In this document: positions 54,425 to 63,199 of the stretch, in pieces | Layout of the letters: every line of letters begins with the position of its first letter | Position numbering within the stretch: position 1 is the stretch's first letter | NCBI GenBank assembly: GCA_035606355.1 | Contig: DATNFO010000066.1 | Span: 1-64,000, forward strand | Direction of reading: 5' to 3' | Origin: Sulfopaludibacter sp035606355 | GTDB taxonomy: Bacteria > Acidobacteriota > Terriglobia > Bryobacterales > Bryobacteraceae | Length of the DNA: 64,000 nucleotides | The notes under the pieces: generated by a model | The model's database searches: none | Seen by the model: only the letters and a program-made list of their open reading frames with translations | What the model was told of the DNA's origin: nothing | Translations under genes and position numbers: made by a program

Positions 54425-55192
54425 TTGTTGCGGATACTTCGATATTTACTGCTGGCATTAGCGCCGTTACTCGCGCAGAGCCCTTCCGAACCCGCTTTCG
54501 AGGTCGCCTCCGTGAAGCGCGTACAACTCGCGACAAACCGCATCAATTACCGCCTGGAACCGGGCCGGGTCACCTATCTCGCCCACAACATCTGCATGCT
54601 CGTTATGAAAGCCTACAGCGTACGAGAGTTCCAGGTGTCCGGTTCGCCGTGCACGCAGGGGGAACTCTATGACGTTGTTGCGACGATGCCGCCCACGACT
54701 CCGCACGAGCAGGTGCCGCTCATGTTGCGCTCCCTGTTGAAGGAACGTTTCAAGCTGGTTCTTCATTCCACCAGAAAGGAAACGCCCGTGTGGGGCCTCG
54801 TCGTAACGGCACAGGGGTTGCAACTGAAACCTTCCGATGTAACGAACCAGGTGCACGGGTCCGTAAGTCCCGAGCAGGCCCGGATTTTTGGAAGCGGCAC
54901 ACTGGATGAAGTCGCGCGGATTTTCAGCTACAGGGATCACATCGTCTTCAATATGACTGGCGTTTCGAGCGCATTCGAATACGACCTGAAATGGAAGCCG
55001 TACATGAATGTTACGCCCCCTCCCGCTTCACCGCCGGCCGAAGACGCGCCGGACCTCTCAAGCTATGGGCCCGTCTTCTGCCCCGCGTTATTCAAGGAAC
55101 TCGCCCGCGTCGGGTTGAAGCTCGAGCCGAGAAAAGTGCCGGTCGAATACCTGGTTGTCGATAGCGCCGAGCGCCCTGCTGAAAACGAGTAA
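54425..55192 (+). CDS. TIGR03435-family secreted protein
   Basis: With the TTG start the protein is 255 residues with a signal peptide ending near LLAQ. Family marks are PAFEVASVKRVQLATN, VTYLAHNICMLVMKAYSVRE, SPCTQGELYDVVATMPPTTP, VPLMLRSLLKERFKLVLHST, KETPVWGLVV, VFNMTGVSSAFEYDLKW and LGLKLEPRKVPVEYLVVDSA-like sequence at the end (VGLKLEPRKVPVEYLVVD). TIGR03435 proteins are numerous in Solibacter and relatives and have no known role. It is divergent from the epimerase and precedes the GH127 gene by 71 bases. Confidence 0.9.
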   Translation: MLRILRYLLLALAPLLAQSPSEPAFEVASVKRVQLATNRINYRLEPGRVTYLAHNICMLVMKAYSVREFQVSGSPCTQGELYDVVATMPPTTPHEQVPLMLRSLLKERFKLVLHSTRKETPVWGLVVTAQGLQLKPSDVTNQVHGSVSPEQARIFGSGTLDEVARIFSYRDHIVFNMTGVSSAFEYDLKWKPYMNVTPPPASPPAEDAPDLSSYGPVFCPALFKELARVGLKLEPRKVPVEYLVVDSAERPAENE

Positions 55193-55263
55193 TCGGCGCC
55201 CTAGTCGAATGCGCCCATAGCCCCGGTTTGCCGCATCCGCCGCAAAAGTATACGCTTACATTT

Positions 55264-57651
55264 GTGAAGCGAATTTCCACCACCCGGTGCCTCCGCGTTG
55301 CAGCCATCGGGACCATCCTGGCCGCCTGCGCGGCTGCGGCCGATTTCCCCGTTTCGGCCGTGCCCCTCAAGAACGTCAAAATTCAGGACGAGTTCTGGAC
55401 TCCTCGTATCGACAGAAACCGGACCGTCACCCTGCCGATGCTGCTCGATCACGCACCCGCGCAAGGTCCCGTCGAAGGGCGGCTCATCGAAGCCGCCGCC
55501 GATATCCTCGCCGTCCAACAGGATGCCGCACTGCGCGCGCGCATGGAACGCACCTTTGACCGCACCATCGCACAACTCCGCAGAGACAAGGGCGTGTGGC
55601 CGAATCGCGGCGATGGACCGGGTTTCTCCGTCGGCCATTTTTTCGAAGGCGCCGTCGCGTGGTATGACGCTACCGGCGACCGCAAACTGCTCGACGCTGC
55701 GACCGACATTGCCGATGACCTGGCCAACACATTCGGCCCCGGCAAGCGCTACGACATCTTCAACCACGAAGAAATTGAAATCGGGCTTGTGAAGCTGTAT
55801 CGCGCCACCAGGAATCCCAAATACCTGAATCTGGCGCGCTTCTTCGTGGACGTTCGCGGCACAACTCAGGGCGGCCGGCAAATGTACGGCTCCTACTCGC
55901 AAGACCATATGCCCGTACGCGACCAATCTCGCGCCATCGGGCACGCAGTGCGCGCGACTTATCTCTATATCGCGCTCACCGATCTCGCCGGACTTACGGG
56001 CGACGCGGGCTACACCACAGCGGCCGATCGCATCTGGACCGACGCAGTGTCCAAGCGGACCTTCCTCACCGGCGGCATCGGCAGCTACCGCGACGAAGAA
56101 GACTTCGGCGACGATTACGATCTGCCGAACGCCACTGCCTGGAACGAGATCTGCGCCGCGGTGGGCAACATTCTGTGGAACCAGCGTATGTTCCTGCTGC
56201 ATGGGGACGCGCGCTACATCGACGTGTTGGAGCGCATCCTCTATAACGGTTTTCTCACCGGAGTCTCGCAGACCGGCGACCGCTTCCTCTATCAGTCTCC
56301 GCTGATTGCCTTCGCCGGATTCCAGCGGCAACCGCGCTTCGGCCCCAACTGCTGCCCGCCGAACCTTGCGCGTCTGTTTGCCGAACTCGGCGGTCTGGTG
56401 TACGCCGCCGGCGCAGATCGCGCCTACGTCAATCTATTCATTGGCGGCAACGCATCCCTGAACGTGGGCAACTCGCCGGTGAAGATCTCTCAGCAGACGC
56501 AGTATCCGTGGGACGGCGCCACGCGCCTCACCGTCGACCCCGCGCAACCGGCGCGCTTCTCGCTGATGCTTCGCATTCCAGGCTGGGCCACCGATCACCC
56601 AATGACCGGCGACCTGTATCGCTTCATTGACGGCGGGAAAGCCAATTTCACCGTTACCGTGAATGGCCGCGAAGTGCAGCCCACCATGGAAAAAGGCTAC
56701 GCGCGCGTAGACCGCACGTGGTCAAAGGGCGATGCGGTGGAACTTCGCTTCCCCATGGCGGTCCACAGAGTGGCTGCCGATACGCGCGTTGCCGACGATC
56801 GCGGCCGTGTATCGTTCGAGCGCGGCCCTATCGTTTTCAGCGCCGAGCGGCAGGATAATCACGACGGTGTTTTCGACCTCGTCATTCCCGATTCCGCGCG
56901 CTTCACATTCGATTACCGCAAAGATTTGCTGGGCGGCATCGGCACGCTCACGGGACGCGGAGAGGGCGCGAACTCGTCTCGTGCAGTCACGCTGATCCCG
57001 TACTTCGCCTTCGGCAACCGCGCGCCGTCGGAAATGGAAGTATGGATCGCGCGCACCCCGGCCCGCGCAGTGCGGCCACCCGCCCCCACGATTGCTTCTA
57101 CCAGCCGCGCTACCTCATCGGTCGGCAATGGAACCGTGGCGGACAACTACCCCGGCCACAATCCGCCGACCGTCGAGCGCCGCATGTACCCGCACTCGCA
57201 GGACGGCAGCGGCAACATCGACGCAATCTTCGACGAGGTGCAGCCGGTCAACTCCGAAGACGGCTCCGGCCGCTTCCTGCGCATACACCCGCAAAGCGGC
57301 GACCAGGCGTGGGTGCAGTATGACTTTGCCAAGCCGACGCGGATTTCCAGTTCCAGCGTCTACTGGAAGGACGATAAGCAGGTCTGCGTGTTGCCTAAGG
57401 GCTGGAAGCTTTTCTATAAAGACGGCGACCAGTGGAAGCCGGTGACTCACGTGTCGGCGTACGGTACCGCGCCTGACCAGTTCAATAAAGTGACGTTCGA
57501 CCCGGTGACCGCCTCCGGCCTTCGCATGGAGATTCAACTTCAGCCGAAAGTCTATAAAACCGGCCACCTGGGGCCGCCGGACGGCAACTATATGGACCAC
57601 GACTTCACGTGGTACGAAGGCGGCGTTATCGAGTGGACGGTGGACCGCTGA
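55264..57651 (+). CDS. GH127 (DUF1680) beta-L-arabinofuranosidase
   Basis: From GTG 55264 the enzyme has a signal peptide (LRVAAIGTILAACAAAADF) and 795 residues. The (alpha/alpha)6 barrel has KNVKIQDEFWTPRIDRNR, HFFEGAVAWYDATGD, YGSYSQDHMPVRDQ, and LTGGIGSYRDEEDFG. The acid/base Glu is in WNEICAAVGNILWN (about residue 294) and the nucleophile Cys in NCCPPNLARLF (about 362), which with nearby Cys and Glu binds zinc. A C-terminal discoidin-like domain (about 650-780: RFLRIHPQSGDQAWVQYDFA) may bind sugar. It removes beta-L-arabinofuranose. Its end overlaps the convergent CBM9-like gene by 26 bases. Confidence 0.93.
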   Translation: MKRISTTRCLRVAAIGTILAACAAAADFPVSAVPLKNVKIQDEFWTPRIDRNRTVTLPMLLDHAPAQGPVEGRLIEAAADILAVQQDAALRARMERTFDRTIAQLRRDKGVWPNRGDGPGFSVGHFFEGAVAWYDATGDRKLLDAATDIADDLANTFGPGKRYDIFNHEEIEIGLVKLYRATRNPKYLNLARFFVDVRGTTQGGRQMYGSYSQDHMPVRDQSRAIGHAVRATYLYIALTDLAGLTGDAGYTTAADRIWTDAVSKRTFLTGGIGSYRDEEDFGDDYDLPNATAWNEICAAVGNILWNQRMFLLHGDARYIDVLERILYNGFLTGVSQTGDRFLYQSPLIAFAGFQRQPRFGPNCCPPNLARLFAELGGLVYAAGADRAYVNLFIGGNASLNVGNSPVKISQQTQYPWDGATRLTVDPAQPARFSLMLRIPGWATDHPMTGDLYRFIDGGKANFTVTVNGREVQPTMEKGYARVDRTWSKGDAVELRFPMAVHRVAADTRVADDRGRVSFERGPIVFSAERQDNHDGVFDLVIPDSARFTFDYRKDLLGGIGTLTGRGEGANSSRAVTLIPYFAFGNRAPSEMEVWIARTPARAVRPPAPTIASTSRATSSVGNGTVADNYPGHNPPTVERRMYPHSQDGSGNIDAIFDEVQPVNSEDGSGRFLRIHPQSGDQAWVQYDFAKPTRISSSSVYWKDDKQVCVLPKGWKLFYKDGDQWKPVTHVSAYGTAPDQFNKVTFDPVTASGLRMEIQLQPKVYKTGHLGPPDGNYMDHDFTWYEGGVIEWTVDR

Positions 57652-58339
57652 GTTTCAGCGCGCCGAACTTCTCCGGATGGTGTGGATTCCACACCATCGG
57701 CGGCTGCCATGCCATGAAGGTACGGTTCGGCGGCGCGCCATCCTGCCGGTAGAAGTTCACCCTCATTTCGTTGCCCACCTGCGCCGGCCGCTTGTCCACC
57801 GCCGTAATTGGAATCTTCATCTCGCCGTACCACCACTTGCGCGCCTGGTCTATGCGGGCCTTCACGACCATACCGGAATTCCAGTTGTTCTCGCCGTTGA
57901 AGCCGGGACGCGCGCGCGTGGAATCAATATCGAGATCCAGAAACTCGCCCGCCGGCGACATCTGCAACTCGCGATATCGATTCGTGTGTTCGAAATCGGC
58001 GCCCACGTAAGCTTCGAAACAGTCGCGCTCCCAGAGTCGATAGGTTTCCTTCTTGAGGTCCGGATCGGGCTTGAGCGTCAGCTTCTCGTAAGGGCCGGAA
58101 AACAGGAAGTAGACGTAGTCTTTGCTCCAGCGCGAGCGCACTTCCGCGCGAAAATTCGGCATCTCCGGCCCGAGCACGCTTTTCTCGATGAACACCCCGT
58201 GAATGTTTTTCCAGAAGGGCGAATCGGGGTCGGCCGAAGGCTCAACATCGCGGGTTGTTTCATACGAGACAAGCACCGCTTTTTCCTGAGCGGGCAACAT
58301 AGCGGCGCTGCAAAGGAGCACCCATGCGAGTTTATTCAT
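57626..58339 (-). CDS. Secreted CBM9/DOMON-like carbohydrate-binding protein
   Basis: The 237-residue protein has a signal peptide (MNKLAWVLLCSAAMLPAQ) and one beta-sandwich of the CBM9-like type: FRAEVRSRWSKDYVYFLFSG, YRLWERDCFEAYVGADF, YRELQMSPAGEFLDLDIDST, WYGEMKIPITAVDKRPAQVG and EMRVNFYRQDGAPPNRTFMA. These modules bind sugar ends. Its start overlaps the stop of the GH42-like gene (ATGAATAA), so translation is coupled and it likely assists that enzyme. The 3' end overlaps the convergent GH127 gene. Confidence 0.85.
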   Translation of the reverse strand: MNKLAWVLLCSAAMLPAQEKAVLVSYETTRDVEPSADPDSPFWKNIHGVFIEKSVLGPEMPNFRAEVRSRWSKDYVYFLFSGPYEKLTLKPDPDLKKETYRLWERDCFEAYVGADFEHTNRYRELQMSPAGEFLDLDIDSTRARPGFNGENNWNSGMVVKARIDQARKWWYGEMKIPITAVDKRPAQVGNEMRVNFYRQDGAPPNRTFMAWQPPMVWNPHHPEKFGALKLSGPPSTR

Positions 58340-60611
58340 AACGTAGAATCACCGTACTGTTCGCTTCTATGTGTAGTGGGAATTCGCTCGCCGAGGCGGC
58401 GATTTCGTGGCCGTCCAACGCGTCGGTAACTCGCGCCTTGCGCGGCAGGCGCACCGTCCGCGTGCCTCCCGCCGGCGCGTAGATCGCGACGTAGCGGCGA
58501 TTCGCGTACACTACGTCGCCCGCATCGCTGTAGATGTGGCAACCCGCCGCACGCGCAATATTGCGGAGCAGCGCCGCCGGCAGAATGGGCGCCGAGGAAT
58601 ACACGCTCGTCCAGCCCGCCTGTTTCTTCACGACCAGGCCCGGCTTATCCACGCCGGCGAGTGTCCCCAGCACCAGCGCTTGCGGATCGTTCGCGAAAAA
58701 TCGCGGGGAGATGCGGAAGCCGGGCAGGTCGCGCTGGAGCCCCGGATCGCGCGGGTCCTTCAAATAGATTTGATGATCGTACCAGCGCTTGATGTTCTCG
58801 ACATTGACGTCCGTGCCGTATGCGAAGTTCGCCGCGAGACCCTGCGTGTAAGCATGATCGCGCGAGGTGATCGCGACGTGCAATTCGCCCGCGGTATCGT
58901 CTTCGCCGATGCGGATTCCGGTAAGAGCGCGCATATCGTCCAGCGAAAGTTTCTGGCCGATGTACCCCGGCGCGTAGACCCACACCGCCGTCGCGCCGTT
59001 CCGTTTCAGCCGCGCGTGAATCGCCTCGCGCTGCTGGGGCGTTACGTGGAAGGTGTTGAGAAATATGTACAGCTTGTAATCGCGCAACTGCGGATTGTCC
59101 ATGTCGTTGAGCAGTTGCGGATCGAAGGGCGCACCCATGAACGCCAGTTCCCACTGCTTTTGCGCGGTGAGGAGCGCGTTGAACAGTGGCTCGCCGTCGC
59201 CGAAGTATGTAAACGCGGATTCATCCACCACCACCGCGATATCCGAATTCGGCCGCTTATCGGCTCCCAGATCCTGCACATCCAGCTTCTTCAACTTACC
59301 CAGTAGAGCGATGATCTGGGGATCATGGAAGGTGCCGCCGTGCAGGTCAGTCCACCACATACCGAAACCCTTCGTGAGCGCATACGCGTAATCGCGAATC
59401 AGCAGGCCCCGGGTCTCATCCCAGTTCTTTGGATTGTTCAGCGAGTTGCCCCAGCGCCACTGGCGCTGATGTAAATGCGTTTCCGTATCCACCTCGTTGA
59501 AGTACAGTTTGCCGTGCAGCGCCACCGCCTCGGGCAGCGTCTGCGAATTGTCGGGGCCGCCGATCTGCTTGTTGTCGTATGTATACGGGCTGGCGATGAA
59601 ATCCACGTCGCGCGACCGCAGCACCTTGGTGAAGCCGAGGTGCCCGGTGTGGTTGACGCTCAGGTTAGGAAAGTTGCAGAAGAGATACCCGTAGAACGCG
59701 CCAACGATCTTCTTGCGTCCCGTAAGTTCCTTTACCCACGCGGCATTCTCCAGCAGCGTGTCCGCAGTCATCTCGTTGAAGAAGGTGAAGTAATCGGGAA
59801 CGCGGCTGCTCACTCCGGGGTCGAAGAAAATACCGTGAGTGGTCGAGTAGCGCTCCACTTCGTTCGGCGGAGTGGCGTTCTCAAAATCGACCGTGGGATT
59901 GCCCCAGGCTTTCCGCAGCGCGGCTACCGTTCCATACTTCTTTTGCAGCCATTTGCGGAAAGCGGCCTGCGCGGGCGGGGAGTAATCCTCGACTCCGAAT
60001 TTTTTGGGCGGCTCACCGCCCGGACGCGCTTCCCAAAACGAGTTGAACATCAGCCACTCGCCGCCGAAACCGTTGCCCACCTGGTAGCCGATGATGTGTT
60101 CCCCGTATTTTCCTTCCACGTGATTGATGAAGGCGATCATGGCCTTGTGCGACAACTCGCGATAATGCTCCGAAGCGAGCGTCGGATGGCACGGTTGATT
60201 GAACATGCCCGCGGGCGATCCGTCATCGCGCATGGTGATGTCCTGCGGAAACTGCTTGCACCACCAGTCGCCCGGCGTCAATAGGACGCGCGGCAGGAAC
60301 TGCGCGCCGCTATCGATTTTCAAGTAGTCGTCGAGTTTACGGTCCACGCCGGAAAAATCGTAGGTCTCCGGCGCGGTCCACGGAAACCGCAGGTAAATGT
60401 CGAAAATGCTGATGCCTGCTCCGCGGAAATCGTCGAAGTCGGCCGGCCCGGGCCGGTACGGCGCCGCTAACATCTGGCTGGTGAGTTTCCCGTTAATATA
60501 GAGCGCGGGGACGCCGTTGAACATCCTCACTTCGCTGGTCAGCGCGAGCGCAGGTAGCGCTGCGAGAAACAGTGGCAGCAGGCGGCGGACGGAGGTGCGG
60601 TGCGTGATCAT
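58332..60611 (-). CDS. GH42-like beta-galactosidase family protein
   Basis: The 759-residue protein begins MITHRTSVRRLLPLFLAALP, a signal peptide. It has the barrel entry YRPGPADFDDFRGAGISIFD, then YQVGNGFGGEWLMFNSFWEA, DPGVSSRVPDYFTFFNEMTA, KLYFNEVDTETHL (likely nucleophile Glu, about residue 370) and a trimerisation-like domain with VVVDESAFTYFGD. The acid/base position, normally NEYG in GH42, reads NGFGGEW (about 180-187), so the general acid may be the later Glu. The activity could therefore differ from galactosidase. The ATG touches a palindromic operator and has no ribosome-binding site, so leaderless translation is possible. Confidence 0.82.
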   Translation of the reverse strand: MITHRTSVRRLLPLFLAALPALALTSEVRMFNGVPALYINGKLTSQMLAAPYRPGPADFDDFRGAGISIFDIYLRFPWTAPETYDFSGVDRKLDDYLKIDSGAQFLPRVLLTPGDWWCKQFPQDITMRDDGSPAGMFNQPCHPTLASEHYRELSHKAMIAFINHVEGKYGEHIIGYQVGNGFGGEWLMFNSFWEARPGGEPPKKFGVEDYSPPAQAAFRKWLQKKYGTVAALRKAWGNPTVDFENATPPNEVERYSTTHGIFFDPGVSSRVPDYFTFFNEMTADTLLENAAWVKELTGRKKIVGAFYGYLFCNFPNLSVNHTGHLGFTKVLRSRDVDFIASPYTYDNKQIGGPDNSQTLPEAVALHGKLYFNEVDTETHLHQRQWRWGNSLNNPKNWDETRGLLIRDYAYALTKGFGMWWTDLHGGTFHDPQIIALLGKLKKLDVQDLGADKRPNSDIAVVVDESAFTYFGDGEPLFNALLTAQKQWELAFMGAPFDPQLLNDMDNPQLRDYKLYIFLNTFHVTPQQREAIHARLKRNGATAVWVYAPGYIGQKLSLDDMRALTGIRIGEDDTAGELHVAITSRDHAYTQGLAANFAYGTDVNVENIKRWYDHQIYLKDPRDPGLQRDLPGFRISPRFFANDPQALVLGTLAGVDKPGLVVKKQAGWTSVYSSAPILPAALLRNIARAAGCHIYSDAGDVVYANRRYVAIYAPAGGTRTVRLPRKARVTDALDGHEIAASASEFPLHIEANSTVILRYE

Positions 60612-60625
60612 TGAAAGCGCTTTCA
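60612..60625 (-). promoter_or_regulatory. LacI-type operator abutting the GH42-like start codon
   Basis: The sequence tgaaagcgctttca is a perfect 14-base palindrome with the central CG step typical of LacI/GalR and catabolite-repressor operators. It ends directly at the ATG of the GH42-like gene at 60611. A repressor here would block transcription of the GH42-like/CBM9-like pair. No LacI gene lies in the window. Confidence 0.65.
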
Positions 60626-60683
60626 GTTATGTCGCGGCTCGTATTCTGTCAACGTTCGCGGGCACGTAAGCGCAAGCACCGGG

Positions 60684-61090
60684 CCCTTGCGGGCTTGTGA
60701 AAAATATCGAACTGCTTTTTCGCTGCACTCAAACGCACTCGCATCCCCGGCACCTTTTACTGCTCCCTTACAACGGAGCCGCGACCGTAAGGGATTGTGA
60801 AAAATTATCGAATTTCATTTTTGCCGGACCCAAAAACCACTCGAATCCCCGGCACCATTTGCCGCTCCCTAACGGTCACGGCTCCGTATGTAGTTGATTC
60901 TACTAACCGAGCCGCGACCGTCAGGAAGCGGTAAAAGGTGTATCGAAAGGCGAATGGGAGCGCGACGAGAACAACAGCCGGATTTTTTCACAGCCCCGTA
61001 AGGAAGCGGTAAAAGGTGCGTCGAAACGCGGATGGATCGCGACGAGAACAGCAGCCGGATTTCTTCACGGCCCCTTGCGGCAGCGGTTAT
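60684..61090. repeat. Four ~95-base repeats, two direct and two inverted
   Basis: Two plus-oriented units (about 60684-60786 and 60787-60886) and two inverted units (about 60908-61000 and 61001-61090) share a head tgtgaaaaat and a tail caccttttaccgctccctta with cggtcgcggctc. The pairs meet tail to tail; the arms about 60860-60884 and 60908-60932 could form a stem of some 25 bases with a few mismatches. They fill the divergent promoter region between the GH42-like and CE15-like genes. The repeat has no open frame. I suspect it is a genome-wide repeat family. Confidence 0.8.
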
Positions 61091-61107
61091 CATAATCCCG
61101 TAGCGGT

Positions 61108-62496
61108 ATGCCAATGAAACTCTTGCGGCGGCTTTCGATTTCAATTGCACTCGCCGCGCTTGTTGGCGCCCAAACCACCGGCCCGGATCCGCGCGAAATT
61201 CCCGTGCCACGAATCAAAACATCGGTGGGCTCGCTGCCCGGAGTTTCCGAGTTACCGGTACGCGAAGAACTGCCCGACGTCCTGACGATGAATGACGGAA
61301 CCAAAGTCGTCAACCGCCGTCAGTGGGAAAAGCGCCGCGAAGAAATGAAGCGCATCCTGGCGTATTACGCGGTCGGCCAGACGCCGCCTGCGCCAGGCAA
61401 CGTCGGCGGTAAGGAACTGAAGTCGGAAATCGTTCTCAACGGAGCGGCCCGCTACCGCCTGGTGCATCTAACCTTCGGCCCCGGTCAACAACTCGGGTTT
61501 GACATCGGTATTTTTACGCCGGCAAAGGGCAGTCGATTCCCCGCCATCATCCTGCAAGGAGGCACTCCGCCGGGAGGCACGGTGCTGCCGCGATTGCCGC
61601 AGGGGCCGAATCAGGGCAAAGGTGAAGATGTGCTGTTGCTTGTGGGACCCGCACCCACGACCAGCGCAGCCACCGCCGCCGCACGCTTCCCTGCCCCGAC
61701 CGCTGAATCGATGGCGGCCCAGCGCAGCGACGTTCTGGGTCACGGCTATGCTCTCGTCCTCTTCAACCCCAACGATTGCGCGGAGGACACCACACTGCGG
61801 AACTCCGATGGAAGCTGGGCCTTCCGTAACACACGCCTCTTCCGCGCATACCCGGGTTACGACTGGGGCATTCTCGCCGCATGGGCGTGGGGCGCATCTC
61901 GCGTCGCCGATTATCTGGAGAGCGATCCGGTGATCGATAAAACGAAGTTGATCGTCACCGGCGCGTCGAGAAACGGAAAATCGGCGATGATCGCGGCGGC
62001 TTTCGACGACCGCCTGATGGGCGCTCCCGTGGTCACGGGCGGCGGCGGAATCGGCGCATACCGCTTTGCCGGTCCGCGAGGCAGCGAGACGCTGGATATC
62101 ATGCAGAAGAAGTACCCGAACTGGTTCTCGCCCAACTTGCACGAGTTCTGGGGACAGCGGGAGAAGTTACCCTTCGACGAACATTGGTTCCTGGCTCTCG
62201 CCGCGCCGCGCCCGTTTATCGCACTCGAAGGGGATGCGGATCGCATCTCCCTGCCCGAAGCAGTCCGGCAGTCCATCCTTGCCGCGAAGCCCGCTTATGC
62301 TCTCTACGGCGCGCAAGACCGCCTGGGAGTCCATTACTCGAAGCATGCGCACGCCTTCACGACTGAAGATTGGACAGCGCTGATGGACTTTTTCGACAAA
62401 TACCTGCTGGGCAAAAAAGTGGATCGCGCGTTCGACCGTTTCCCGACTGAGAAAGAGCTCGACGAAGCGGCACGAGCGGATTCGCCGGCGCGTTGA
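61108..62496 (+). CDS. CE15-like glucuronoyl esterase
   Basis: The 462-residue protein has a signal peptide (MKLLRRLSISIALAALVGAQ; ATG 61108 or 61114). Residues about 45-130 form the N-terminal part with LPDVLTMNDGTKV, and the alpha/beta-hydrolase core carries LIVTGASRNGKSAMIAAAF, the CE15 signature (usually GCSRxGK) with the nucleophile Ser near residue 285. FALEGDADRISL-like sequence (FIALEGDADRISLP) and VHYSKHAHAF hold the acid and His. CE15 enzymes cut the ester between glucuronate of xylan and lignin alcohols. A G-A-S-R instead of G-C-S-R means the usual disulphide Cys is absent. It fits the xylan theme. Confidence 0.85.
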   Translation: MPMKLLRRLSISIALAALVGAQTTGPDPREIPVPRIKTSVGSLPGVSELPVREELPDVLTMNDGTKVVNRRQWEKRREEMKRILAYYAVGQTPPAPGNVGGKELKSEIVLNGAARYRLVHLTFGPGQQLGFDIGIFTPAKGSRFPAIILQGGTPPGGTVLPRLPQGPNQGKGEDVLLLVGPAPTTSAATAAARFPAPTAESMAAQRSDVLGHGYALVLFNPNDCAEDTTLRNSDGSWAFRNTRLFRAYPGYDWGILAAWAWGASRVADYLESDPVIDKTKLIVTGASRNGKSAMIAAAFDDRLMGAPVVTGGGGIGAYRFAGPRGSETLDIMQKKYPNWFSPNLHEFWGQREKLPFDEHWFLALAAPRPFIALEGDADRISLPEAVRQSILAAKPAYALYGAQDRLGVHYSKHAHAFTTEDWTALMDFFDKYLLGKKVDRAFDRFPTEKELDEAARADSPAR

Positions 62497-62559
62497 TCGC
62501 GATCCGATGATCGGGCGAGCCGCCGCTGACGTCCAGCCCTGCGCGATGAGTCGCACGTA

Positions 62560-62588
62560 GCGACCGGTCTCCAGACCGGTTGCAGGCG
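62560..62588. repeat. Dispersed palindromic repeat, copy 3
   Basis: The unit gcgaccggtctccagaccgg is followed by ttgcaggcg. It sits 64 bases after the CE15-like gene stop. Two more hairpins follow in the same gap: gtcgcgc-tcc-gcgcgac (62658-62674) and ggcgagc-aaa-gctcgcc (62698-62714). Part of this block, including cccgacagg, is shared with the region after copy 1. Confidence 0.7.
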
Positions 62589-62759
62589 AGCTGCGCTCGC
62601 CCGGGCCAACTTCGTTCGACTCTGGAGTTTGGCCATTTCACCCTAAATCTGCGAGCTGTCGCGCTCCGCGCGACCCGACAGGAATCATTCATGTTGCGGC
62701 GAGCAAAGCTCGCCTCGGGAGAAGTTGCAGTAGCGAACTAGCAGACAGGGCATACAATA

Positions 62760-63146
62760 ATGAATGCGATGGATCGGGTTCGACGGCCGCTCATACTCCT
62801 GGCCATAGCAGCGGTAATAGCCAATGCGCACTGCGTCGCGATGTGTGCGGTGCTGCCGTGTCACGCGACTGCCGCTTCGCAATCGAAGGAACCCGCGAGC
62901 CTGCCGCCGTGCCACCGGCGCCATAATCCGAAACGAACGGATGCACCGAAGCCGTGCGCATCTTCCCTGCTGGTGGCCGACGCGCGAAATCTAACCGTAG
63001 TCGCGCCGTCGCACAGCGGGAAGCTTGCAGCCGCTCGGCCGGCCTCCGCGTATGTGCCACTGATGCCGCAGTTCGTGCGTGTCCCTCATGCGGCATCACT
63101 TCCGCCGCCACCGGCTTTGGATCCAAATTCCGTCCTCAGAATTTAG
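62760..63146 (+). CDS. Small secreted Cys/His-containing protein
   Basis: The 128-residue protein has a hydrophobic signal segment (PLILLAIAAVIANAHCVAMC) that ends in a CxxxC pattern, then VLPCHATAA and LPPCHRRH, so several Cys and His residues are placed for metal binding. The C-terminal half is Pro/Ala-rich and lacks a fold I recognise. It precedes the Met-rich gene at 63200 by 53 bases on the same strand. A metal (copper or similar) handling role is an inference from residues and neighbours. Confidence 0.6.
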   Translation: MNAMDRVRRPLILLAIAAVIANAHCVAMCAVLPCHATAASQSKEPASLPPCHRRHNPKRTDAPKPCASSLLVADARNLTVVAPSHSGKLAAARPASAYVPLMPQFVRVPHAASLPPPPALDPNSVLRI

Positions 63147-63199
63147 CCGCTCCCCGGTTCGTTCGCCTTTCGTCCGCGTCCAAACCAGGAGAGAGTTTT

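Noticed and set aside
60684..61090. The repeat cluster considered as a CRISPR array.
   Set aside because: Units are about 95 bases, diverged, and occur in both orientations without unique spacers of constant length; no cas genes are near.
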